Source: Chloroflexota bacterium
GTDB lineage: Bacteria > Chloroflexota > Dehalococcoidia > RBG-13-53-26
NCBI GenBank assembly: GCA_030616195.1
Contig: JAUWXW010000060.1
Span: 1 to 8,086 of the forward strand
Direction: 5' to 3'
DNA: 8,086 bases
How positions within the stretch are numbered: position 1 is the stretch's first letter; each line of letters starts with the position of its first letter. The notes beneath the pieces were generated by a model. That model saw only the letters and a list, made by a program, of their open reading frames with translations, made no database searches and had not been told where the DNA came from. Shown here one piece after another: positions 1-5,887 of this stretch. The position numbers were made by a program, and so were the translations under genes.

Positions 1-1003
1 CTGCCACTTTAATGCCGATGACACCGACTAGTGGCGCGGCCACTATTGCTGTCGCGAATGCGGCCACAGCCCCTGGCATCATACGCCACGCTGCCGCAAG
101 CGGGGAGTATCCCTGCACAGACTGAAAATACTGACTGATGAAAAAGAGCAGTGCGGCTGTGCTGAGGGCAGCCAGCGTCATGGGTATGGTGGCGCCGGTG
201 AAAGACATGTTTTTGAAGAATCTCATCGGCAACATGGGATGATCCGAGCGTTTTTCCCACCAGGCAAAGATAACTAATAGAATCGCTCCCACACTGAGCC
301 AGATGATCACTGAGCCCTCAGCCCAACTCCCCTCCCCTGCCTTGATAACGCCATAGACCACTGAGAATAATCCAGCGGCGGACAAGACTACACCTAGTGG
401 GTCCAGTCTCGGAGCGCTTTCATCCCTGGATTCCTGAACGAAGAAATACCCCCCTGCGAAAGTAATGATAACCACGGGGATATTCAAAAGGAACACTGAA
501 CCCCATTCAAAGTGTTCCAGCAAGATTCCACTGACGACTGGACCGATCCCGTAACCCAAGGCAAAAATACCGGCCCAGACGGCAATCGCCTGTGCACACT
601 CCTTCGGGTCTGTGAAGCTCGCCCTAATAATCGAAAGCGTTTGGGGAAGCACAATTGCGCCCCCCAAGCCCATGAGACCCCGGCAAGCGATGAGCATGTC
701 CATGGAAGTAGAGAACGCTGCTCCCAACGAGCTGATACCAAACAGGATCATGCCCGCTTGGAACACCCGCTTGCGGCCAAAGCGATCGCCGAGCGCTCCC
801 ATAGTCAGCAATAGTGCAGCAAACGCTAAAAGATAGGCATTGATCGCCCATTGTAATTCACCGATACTCGCTTGGAAGTCCTTTGAAATGGACGGCAGCG
901 CCAAGTTGAGAATACTATCGTCCATGCCAAGGACTAGTACGGACAAACACAGAAAGGCTACGGCAACCCAAGGCCTAGTTGGTCTTCTTGTTTCTTCCGT
1001 CAT
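1..1003 (-). CDS. DHA2-type MFS drug/proton antiporter, N-terminal 334 residues (runs off left edge)
   Basis: Inner-membrane proton-driven efflux transporter of the major facilitator superfamily, most like the 14-helix DHA2 (EmrB/QacA) group. The frame is open from ATG at 1003 to the left edge, giving 334 residues without a stop, so the C-terminal part is missing. TM1 ends in a GMDDSILNLALPSI stretch (residues 26-39), a variant of the DHA2 'LDxTIVNVALP' motif. TM2 has QWAINAYLL (51-59), and motif A is GALGDRFGRKRV (69-80). TM4 has the CRGLMGLGGAIVLPQTL stretch (107-123). The TM5 antiporter motif C reads GYGIGPVVSGILLEHFEW (150-167). DPLGVVLSAAGL (201-212) opens the DHA2-specific central helices. 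An in-frame TAA lies 36 nt upstream of the ATG, so this is the first possible ATG, but no strong Shine-Dalgarno precedes it. A promoter is visible at 1083-1111. Substrate cannot be inferred, and a link to the CoA genes upstream is not shown. Confidence 0.9.
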   Translation of the reverse strand, partial: MTEETRRPTRPWVAVAFLCLSVLVLGMDDSILNLALPSISKDFQASIGELQWAINAYLLAFAALLLTMGALGDRFGRKRVFQAGMILFGISSLGAAFSTSMDMLIACRGLMGLGGAIVLPQTLSIIRASFTDPKECAQAIAVWAGIFALGYGIGPVVSGILLEHFEWGSVFLLNIPVVIITFAGGYFFVQESRDESAPRLDPLGVVLSAAGLFSVVYGVIKAGEGSWAEGSVIIWLSVGAILLVIFAWWEKRSDHPMLPMRFFKNMSFTGATIPMTLAALSTAALLFFISQYFQSVQGYSPLAAAWRMMPGAVAAFATAIVAAPLVGVIGIKVA

Positions 1004-1082
1004 AACAATGGGTGCCGTGTCAAAGGGGTGACATTCTTAGGGAGTCTCGCAGGATTTCCCCAGAGAACCTCAATTGGCTAGC

Positions 1083-1111
1083 AGTATATGACAGCCACCA
1101 AAGGAATTCAA
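1083..1111 (-). promoter_or_regulatory. Sigma70-like promoter of the MFS transporter
   Basis: On the minus strand, TTGAAT (1111-1106) and TATACT (1088-1083) are separated by exactly 17 nt. The -10 box matches the consensus at 5 of 6 positions and the -35 at 4 of 6. Transcription would start near 1076, leaving a leader of about 73 nt before the MFS start codon at 1003. It is the best promoter-like pair I found between the remnant transposase and the transporter. Confidence 0.55.
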
Positions 1112-1260
1112 GAAACCTGACTTCAGAACTTGTACTGTTATGATACATGGTATACAGCAGGGAGTGGGGCGGGATCTCACCAACTTAGGATGACGGGTGA
1201 CCTTCTGGTAAGACAAGAAAAGGCTTCAATTCCTAGTCCTGTACAGAAGAGGTTGCCCTA

Positions 1261-1392
1261 CATGGACTGGTGAAGAGTCCCAGGGATTGGCCGTACAGCA
1301 CGTTCCGCAACTACGTTGCCCGTGGGCTCTATGATCATGACTGGGGTAGCAGCGGTGATCTTGGGTTGCCACCAGGAGTGGGGCGAGAGTAG
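1261..1392 (+). pseudogene. 3' remnant of a REP-associated tyrosine transposase (RayT, Y1_Tnp family)
   Basis: The plus strand reads HGLVKSPRDWPYSTFRNYVA followed by RGLYDHDWGSSGDLGLPPGVGRE and a stop at 1390-1392. This is the characteristic C-terminal tail of RayT/TnpA-REP proteins, whose usual form is 'NPVKHGLVxxPxDWPYSSFxRYVxxGxYxxDWG'. These proteins are HUH single-strand transposases that act on REP palindromes. Only about 43 codons remain. Upstream the frame loses the expected YIHxNPVK part and meets a TAG at about 1234, and no catalytic HUH or Tyr region is found between 1004 and 1260. It is the only gene-derived element on the plus strand. A REP-like palindrome lies 7 nt after its stop, as expected for this family. 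The recognition rests on the family's tail motif and is strong for such a short piece; the gene is certainly not functional here. Confidence 0.75.
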
Positions 1393-1399
1393 CCGAATT

Positions 1400-1416
1400 G
1401 GTGGGCCGAGCCCACC
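1400..1416. repeat. REP-like palindrome next to RayT remnant
   Basis: GGTGGGC-CGA-GCCCACC is a perfect 7-bp stem with a 3-nt loop, followed by CTAC. GC-rich palindromes of this form are typical of RayT-associated REP elements. The palindrome is flanked by a 10-bp direct repeat, GTAGCCGAAT, at 1389-1398 and 1435-1444, which could mark repeat-unit boundaries. I saw no second copy of the palindrome elsewhere in the window. Confidence 0.6.
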
Positions 1417-1500
1417 CTACCTGGCTTCATTGGTGTAGCCGAATATACGAGTACCGGCCCAAGAGCAATAACCACGACAGTCACCAAACTAGGCTAAGGA

Positions 1501-1523
1501 TAAAAAGGTGGCCGCCACCCTTA
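1501..1523 (-). terminator. Intrinsic terminator after the synthetase subunit
   Basis: Read on the minus strand, AAGGGTGG-CGG-CCACCTT forms a GC-rich stem of 7 pairs with one bulged G. It is followed directly by a run of five T (the final TTTTTA at 1506-1501). It starts 17 nt after the TGA of the ATP-grasp gene at 1541, the expected place for a Rho-independent terminator. Confidence 0.75.
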
Positions 1524-1540
1524 ACATCCTCTATCCCGGT

Positions 1541-2248
1541 TCATTTGACCGCCTCCTCCTCAAGGACGACCCTGGCGTCAACCGCTACAGCACCGTCACT
1601 GTAGGCAAATACCGGGTTGAGGTCAAGCTCTTTTATATCAGGGTTCTTGTCAACAAAGGCGGAGACCTTTAGCAGCATATCTTCAAGGGCGGAAACGTCG
1701 GACGGTGCCTGCCCTCGATAGCCCTCAAGCACAGGATATCCCTTTATGTCCCTTATCATCTCAGCCGCATCTCTTGGAGCCAAAGGCACGATTCTGAAAG
1801 AGACATCTTTAAGAATTTCCACGAATATCCCACCCAAACCAAACATAAGCACCGGCCCGAACTGGGCATCCTTGGTCATGCCGATTATCACCTCCACCCC
1901 TGGCTTTGCCATGGGCTGGACTGAAACCCCATCGATAGTGGCTTTGGGGAACTTCTGCTTGATGGCTGTCATAATCTCCCTGTAGGCGTTACTCACCTGT
2001 GTAGCATTCTTCACATCCACCGTCACCCCACCGGCATCACTTTTGTGAACCACATCAGCCGACGCAATCTTGAGAACCACTGGAAAACCCACCTCTTTGC
2101 TTAGGGCAACAGCTTCCTTCATCGAGGTAGCCAGTTTGGCTCTAACGACATTTATCCCAGCCTTCTCCACCAGCTCCTTAGATTCGACTTCCGTGAGCAC
2201 CGTCCTCTTCTCCTGTTTTGCCCTCCTGAGAATAGCCTTTGTAACCAT
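1541..2248 (-). CDS. ADP-forming acyl-CoA synthetase, beta subunit (ATP-grasp)
   Basis: Beta subunit of an acetate/acyl-CoA ligase (ADP-forming), which in this family interconverts acyl-CoA + ADP + Pi and free acid + CoA + ATP, giving substrate-level ATP in the cytoplasm. The 235 residues match the usual length of stand-alone beta subunits. Visible features are FPVVLKIASADVVHKSDAGG (residues 55-74), with His68 at the position of the family's conserved beta-subunit histidine; GVEVIIGMTKDAQFGPVLMF (117-136) followed by GLGG (137-140); and ELDLNPVF (207-214) with D224, the ATP/metal-binding end of the ATP-grasp fold. The ATG at 2248 is chosen because AGGAG sits 6 nt before it; the TTG one codon upstream would be too close to that site. 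It has its own promoter (2297-2325) and terminator (1501-1523), so it looks monocistronic. The CoA-binding alpha subunit is not in the window. Acyl specificity is unknown. Confidence 0.88.
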   Translation of the reverse strand: MVTKAILRRAKQEKRTVLTEVESKELVEKAGINVVRAKLATSMKEAVALSKEVGFPVVLKIASADVVHKSDAGGVTVDVKNATQVSNAYREIMTAIKQKFPKATIDGVSVQPMAKPGVEVIIGMTKDAQFGPVLMFGLGGIFVEILKDVSFRIVPLAPRDAAEMIRDIKGYPVLEGYRGQAPSDVSALEDMLLKVSAFVDKNPDIKELDLNPVFAYSDGAVAVDARVVLEEEAVK

Positions 2249-2296
2249 CAAAGTCTCCTCTCTTGTCTCCTCAATCAGATGAATTTCCTCAGCGCT

Positions 2297-2325
2297 ATTA
2301 TACGAATCAGGCTGTCATAGGGCAA
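2297..2325 (-). promoter_or_regulatory. Sigma70-like promoter of the synthetase subunit
   Basis: On the minus strand, TTGCCC (2325-2320) and a perfect TATAAT (2302-2297) are separated by 17 nt. Transcription would begin near 2290, about 42 nt before the ATG at 2248 and well after the acyl-CoA dehydrogenase stop at 2381. This suggests that the ATP-grasp gene is expressed independently of the upstream cluster. No clear terminator hairpin is seen between 2381 and 2326, so readthrough is also possible. Confidence 0.65.
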
Positions 2326-2380
2326 GTTTAGCAGTGAACGGGTGACCACAACCACTTTGCTACAAGTCAACCTATGTTTG

Positions 2381-3547
2381 CTATTCCAGCACCCGGGCCC
2401 GATGTGCCAGGCCTCGTGCCAGAATCATCTTCTGAATCTCCCTGGTCCCATCCCCTATGTTTACCCACCTCACATCACGGTAGTACCGGGATACCGGACA
2501 CTCGTCCATGTACCCCAGACCACCATGTATCTGCACCGCGCTATCTGCCGCCCTTATAGCAGCGTCGCAGCCAAAGTACTTGGCCATCGCTGCTTCCATC
2601 AATGGTGCTTCTCCCTCTTCAAGAAGCCTCGCCGCCTTGTCGCGCAGCATTCTGCTGATCTCCAGGTCCACATACATGTCCACAATCATCCCCTGTACGT
2701 ACTGGAAGGAGTAGATCGGCCTGCCAAAGGCAATCCTCTGCTGGGCATATTTCAGTGCCTCGTCGAGGCATGCCTGGTGCATGCCGAGCGCGCAACTGGC
2801 GACCCCGATGCGTCCCTGGGCAAAGCCCACATTTACCAGCCAGTGGCGTCCTATTCCTTCTTCCCCCACCACGTTCATGGCCGGTACGCGGCAGTCCTCA
2901 AAGTGTATCTCCCTGGTGTCAGAGGACCTGATGCCCATCTTGTGCAGCTTGGGCAGGATGGTATAACCCGGCGTCCCTGTCGGGACCAGGATCGAACTGA
3001 ATTCCATCTTCTCCTTGTCGACCAGGCATACCACCATTACGTAGACGCAGTTCTCCAGTCCGGCATTGGTGATAAAGGTCTTGGAGCCGTTGATTACCCA
3101 TTCGTCGCCGTCTCGCACCGCCGTCGTCTTGATACCCCGCGTATCGGAGCCAGCATCGGGCTCAGTTATGGCTCCAGCCTGCGTAGCTTCCCCGCGGATA
3201 ATGGGAAGCAGGAACTTCTCACCCCATTTCTCCTTCTGTTGTTCCGTTGCCATCTTGGGAAAGGCAGCCGCGGAAGCGGCCACAGTGTAGGTTATTCCCT
3301 GAGAGGCATCGGCTCTGGACAGCTCCTCAATCACCAGGTAGCAGGCAAGGTCTCCGGCATCGCTTCCCTCCCAATCCTCTGGAGCCAGAATCCCGGTTAA
3401 CCCAAGTTCACCCAACCTTCGGTACAGACCGTAATCGAACTCGCCAGTCCTGTCCCGCTCTTCGGCCCCGGGGACGACCTCCTTCAGACAGAAGTCCCTC
3501 ACCGTCTTCCGAATGGCCTCTTGATGCTCAGCGTACTGCGCCTCCAT
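2381..3547 (-). CDS. Acyl-CoA dehydrogenase (FAD-dependent) with Asp at the usual catalytic-Glu position
   Basis: Flavoprotein that introduces an alpha,beta double bond into an acyl-CoA and passes electrons to ETF; cytoplasmic, 388 residues, the normal family length. Domain order is standard: an N-terminal helical domain (about 1-120); a beta domain opening with ITEPDAGSD (127-135) and WVINGSKTFITNAG (150-163); and a C-terminal helical domain with YAQQRIAFGRPIYSFQ (267-282), QIHGGLGYMDECPVSRYYRD (339-358) and IGDGTREIQ (364-372). In MCAD/SCAD-type enzymes the last motif is YEGTxxIQ and its Glu is the base. Here Asp366 sits there. The alternative isovaleryl-CoA-dehydrogenase-type Glu is also absent (the region reads FAQGRIGVAS). 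The start has AAGGAG 8 nt upstream. It follows the second DUF35 gene by 137 nt, in which I see no gene and no convincing promoter. Substrate is unknown; the Asp may suit a cyclic or branched acyl-CoA (inference). Confidence 0.9.
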   Translation of the reverse strand: MEAQYAEHQEAIRKTVRDFCLKEVVPGAEERDRTGEFDYGLYRRLGELGLTGILAPEDWEGSDAGDLACYLVIEELSRADASQGITYTVAASAAAFPKMATEQQKEKWGEKFLLPIIRGEATQAGAITEPDAGSDTRGIKTTAVRDGDEWVINGSKTFITNAGLENCVYVMVVCLVDKEKMEFSSILVPTGTPGYTILPKLHKMGIRSSDTREIHFEDCRVPAMNVVGEEGIGRHWLVNVGFAQGRIGVASCALGMHQACLDEALKYAQQRIAFGRPIYSFQYVQGMIVDMYVDLEISRMLRDKAARLLEEGEAPLMEAAMAKYFGCDAAIRAADSAVQIHGGLGYMDECPVSRYYRDVRWVNIGDGTREIQKMILARGLAHRARVLE

Positions 3548-3684
3548 AGATCAATCTCCTTTTCCACATATTTGCCACTCTGTGTCGCACATCAAGCGGA
3601 GCGATTCGCACGCCTCTCCTGCTCCGATCCTGGTGCTGTTGTCACAGGGCAGTCAGCCTGACGGGTCCGCAAGGCTCGAGTTGC

Positions 3685-4161
3685 CTATGTCGCCACTTCA
3701 ACGTGGAAGTCGTCGATTCGCCCCTGACGCTCCTCCTTGAAGACAGCCTTGACAGGCGTGCCAACCTTGAGCTCTTGTGCTGCCTTTCGAGGTTCTGACA
3801 GGTCCACCCCGAAAAGCATCTGGGGAATGGATGTGGAAGACTCTCCCAGCTTTACCAGGCATAGCACGAACGGCGGCTGAGGCATCCCAGCAAAGGAATA
3901 GTTGTCAGTGACGACGGTGAAGGCCTCCAGCGTCCCCTTGGGCTTCAGCTCGACCCAGTGATCTTCCAGTGAGACAAAGCACCGCTCACAGAAAGAGCGT
4001 GGCGGGAGAAGCACACGCCCACAGTCCGGGCACCTGGTGGCCATGATGCGACTGTTGTCGCGTAGCTCAACAAAGAACCTGCTCGCCGTCTTCCCGATGT
4101 CGTGGGAATAGGGAACTTCCCACCTTGCCCGCACCTCAATGCTCTCCATCTCTTCATGCAT
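3685..4161 (-). CDS. DUF35 Zn-ribbon/OB-fold protein, copy B
   Basis: A 158-residue protein of the DUF35 family (N-terminal rubredoxin-like Zn ribbon, C-terminal OB fold). Members commonly partner thiolase-superfamily enzymes, as in archaeal thiolase/HMG-CoA synthase, Ltp2-ChsH2 and BbsAB complexes. They bridge subunits and help bind CoA or the substrate. The Zn ribbon is CPDC (Cys44, Cys47) plus CERC (Cys58, Cys61) with PPRSF between. The OB part starts at GTLEAFTVVT (77-86) and ends near VGTPVKAVFKE (133-143). The ATG at 4161 has AGGAGG 8 nt upstream, and that site overlaps the TAG of copy A. The gap to copy A is 12 nt. It is a tandem paralogue of copy A: RIMATRCP, LLPPRSFCERCFVSL and HWVEL are shared. 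It probably serves as the non-catalytic subunit for one of the thiolase-like proteins encoded upstream. Confidence 0.85.
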   Translation of the reverse strand: MHEEMESIEVRARWEVPYSHDIGKTASRFFVELRDNSRIMATRCPDCGRVLLPPRSFCERCFVSLEDHWVELKPKGTLEAFTVVTDNYSFAGMPQPPFVLCLVKLGESSTSIPQMLFGVDLSEPRKAAQELKVGTPVKAVFKEERQGRIDDFHVEVAT

Positions 4162-4173
4162 CGTTACTGCCTC

Positions 4174-4698
4174 CTATTGTCTTCGACCTGGATCGCTGTC
4201 AGTGCTTATAGCTGGCCTAATGAAGAAATCTTCAGCGCTCCCGGTGCGCTTCTCCTTGAAGACAACCTCAACGGGCATGCCGACCCACAGCTCCTGCCGG
4301 GCCTTGTTGATATCGGAGAGGTCCACGCCCTCCAGGAAATGAGGGATATTGGTAGTTGCCCCGCCGATCTTGAAGTAACCTATCACATAGGGCGGCGGCC
4401 GCAATCCTGCGAAGGCTGCGGTGACGATGGTGAAGCCCTCCATCGTTCCCCTCGGTTCCAACTCTACCCAGTGCTCTTTCAGAGAAACGAAACACCTCTC
4501 ACAGAAAGAGCGCGGAGGGAGGAGAATGCGGCTGCACTGCGGGCACCTGGTGGCCATGATCCGTGCGTTATCTCTCAACTCAATGATATATCTACTCCCT
4601 ACCTCGCCAGCCGAGTAGAGCCATGGCAGCTCCCAGCTGGACGGTATCTCCAGCAGCTCCGACTCTTGTTCAATTTGACTGTCTTGCCTGTTTTTCAT
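4174..4698 (-). CDS. DUF35 Zn-ribbon/OB-fold protein, copy A
   Basis: A 174-residue DUF35 protein with the same architecture as the neighbouring copy B. The Zn ribbon is CPQC (Cys52, Cys55) and CERC (Cys66, Cys69), preceded by the helix ELRDNARIMATR (40-51). The OB fold runs from about GTMEGFTIVT (84-93) to VEVVFKEKR (143-151). Start: AAGGAG lies 5 nt before the ATG at 4698. That ATG overlaps the TGA of the thiolase-like gene as ATGA (4698-4695), so the two are translationally coupled, which supports a stoichiometric complex. The N-terminus has about 20 polar residues not found in copy B, and the C-terminus has a longer Ser/Asp/Arg-rich tail. Both Zn sites are intact. The partner is most simply the thiolase encoded by 5876-4695 (inference from coupling). 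Confidence 0.87.
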   Translation of the reverse strand: MKNRQDSQIEQESELLEIPSSWELPWLYSAGEVGSRYIIELRDNARIMATRCPQCSRILLPPRSFCERCFVSLKEHWVELEPRGTMEGFTIVTAAFAGLRPPPYVIGYFKIGGATTNIPHFLEGVDLSDINKARQELWVGMPVEVVFKEKRTGSAEDFFIRPAISTDSDPGRRQ

Positions 4699-5876
4699 CG
4701 CGGCTCCTTTGCCAGAATTGTGGCGGTGCTGAAAATTGCCGACCCTGGTCCTGGTGACCCTCCTGCCCCCGTGGCCAGCGCCACCTTAGCACCCGGCACT
4801 TGATGCTTGTCAGCCTTGCCCATTACCTGGAGAGCAGCTTCAACTACCCTCACCAGAGCCGTAGCCCCTATGGGGTTGGCACAGAGTACGCCTCCAGAAG
4901 GACTGAATGGAACCTCCCCCGTCATCTCACCAAAGCCATTCTCTACCATCTTTGTTGCTTGCCTCCGCTCCTGGCAAAAGCCCATGCTCAGATAGTAGCC
5001 GATCTCGGTGCTGGAAAAGGGGTCATATGGCTCTACAACGCTTATCTGGCGGCGCGGGTTGTCTATGCCCGCCATCTGGTACGCTTTCCTCACCGCCGGA
5101 CCGCCAAGTGCTGCGTCTTCATCAGCCTCCTCTCCTATGGTAGTCACGCAAGTGGTTGCCCCGGTACCGATGACCCAGGCAGGGGTGGGCGTTATCTTCC
5201 TGGCCCGCTCCTCTGAAGCGAAGACAGCAGCGCAGGCTCCGTCCGAGCGAGGACAGCAGTCCAGGATTTTGATTGGCCAGCAGACAACCGGCGAATTCAG
5301 TACGTCCTCAATGCCAATCTCAATCTGCACATGAGCGTAAGGGTTGTTCAGGGCGTTCAGGTGGTCCTTGACCGAGAGTTTGGCCATGTGCCACTCAGTG
5401 TAGCCGAACCTCTCCATGGCGCCTGTCGTTCCCATAGCCGTGATGGCAGGGAGGTTGAGAGCAAAGCCGGTGGCGAAGATAGGGTCCCAAATCAAGTTCA
5501 ATATGCGCTGGGCATCGGGCGTCTGCCCTACCCTCTGCATGGCTACCACCAGCACCACGTCAAAGACACCAGACGCCACATGATGAATGCCGGCCAGCGC
5601 TCCCGACCCACCGGTGGCGCCGCCAGTGTTTATTCTCATGAAGGGCTTGCCCAGACCACCTGCGCCGTCCGCAGCCCACTTGTCGGGGCAATTGACCCCC
5701 TCGAAGGACTCGGGAGCAGTGGCAAAGACCACCGCGTCTATGTCCTTAAGCATGAGGCCTGCATCCTCAAGAGCTCTTTTGGCAGCTTCATGAGCCAGCT
5801 CCGGTACGGACACATCCTTCCTTCTTCTCACATACTTGGTCTGGCCTGTGCCTACAATGGCAACTCTACGACCCAT
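4695..5876 (-). CDS. SCP2-type thiolase-superfamily protein, catalytic Cys and His absent
   Basis: A 393-residue thiolase-fold protein of the SCP2/lipid-transfer type, annotated in many genomes as acetyl-CoA acetyltransferase. It is recognised by VAIVGTGQTKYV (5-16), ALEDAGLMLKDIDAVVFA (35-52), LDCCPRSDGACAAVFASEERARK (205-227), VEPYDPFSSTEIGYYLSMGFC (281-301), PSGGVLCANPIGAT (326-339) and LATGAGGSPG (367-376). The nucleophile position of thiolases (CASG type) reads GATG at 86-89, so the Cys is Gly86. The GHPxGA histidine is Asn334. The third, C-terminal Cys of biosynthetic thiolases is also missing. Such loss is known in the retro-aldol lyase Ltp2, which also needs a DUF35 partner, so lyase chemistry is an alternative to thiolysis. 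Start: AGGAGG lies 3 nt before the ATG at 5876. An upstream in-frame extension to 5927 would overlap the preceding gene and is rejected. The stop overlaps the start of DUF35 copy A. Confidence 0.85.
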   Translation of the reverse strand: MGRRVAIVGTGQTKYVRRRKDVSVPELAHEAAKRALEDAGLMLKDIDAVVFATAPESFEGVNCPDKWAADGAGGLGKPFMRINTGGATGGSGALAGIHHVASGVFDVVLVVAMQRVGQTPDAQRILNLIWDPIFATGFALNLPAITAMGTTGAMERFGYTEWHMAKLSVKDHLNALNNPYAHVQIEIGIEDVLNSPVVCWPIKILDCCPRSDGACAAVFASEERARKITPTPAWVIGTGATTCVTTIGEEADEDAALGGPAVRKAYQMAGIDNPRRQISVVEPYDPFSSTEIGYYLSMGFCQERRQATKMVENGFGEMTGEVPFSPSGGVLCANPIGATALVRVVEAALQVMGKADKHQVPGAKVALATGAGGSPGPGSAIFSTATILAKEPR

Positions 5877-5887
5877 GATCCTCCTTT

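Larger units (their letters stand above)
1004..1540. other. Long intergenic spacer between MFS gene and synthetase subunit
   Basis: No intact gene is supported in these 537 bases. From left to right the spacer holds the MFS leader and promoter, about 150 bases (1112-1260) in which I see nothing convincing, the 3' remnant of a RayT transposase (1261-1392, plus strand), a REP-like palindrome (1400-1416), about 85 featureless bases, and the terminator of the synthetase gene (1501-1523). The plus-strand stretch around 1398-1421, which reads VGRAHPTW in one frame, is the palindrome and is not taken as coding. Confidence 0.6.

Noticed and set aside
1135..1157. Possible operator CTGTTATGATACATGGTATACAG upstream of the MFS promoter
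   Set aside because: Only the outer four bases on each side and a short inner ATAC/GTAT pair are symmetric, and it lies upstream of the -35 box with no regulator gene in the window; too weak to annotate.
1398..1604. Plus-strand 68-codon frame beginning VGRAHPTW
   Set aside because: The start is the REP-like palindrome read as protein. The rest runs through the terminator and antisense to the synthetase gene.
2342..3400. Long plus-strand open frame (352 codons) opposite the acyl-CoA dehydrogenase
   Set aside because: It is the antisense of a clearly recognisable dehydrogenase. It shows no domain motif and is rich in His, Pro, Arg and Ser, as expected from the complement of a GC-rich coding frame.
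3548..3684. Promoter for the acyl-CoA dehydrogenase (TTGATG, 17 nt, AATATG)
   Set aside because: The -10 match is only 3 of 6 and the implied start would fall in the ribosome binding site, so it is not supported.
4102..4803. Plus-strand open frame (233 codons) opposite the DUF35 genes
   Set aside because: It lies opposite two paralogous Zn-ribbon genes with strong start sites; the open frame is a composition effect.
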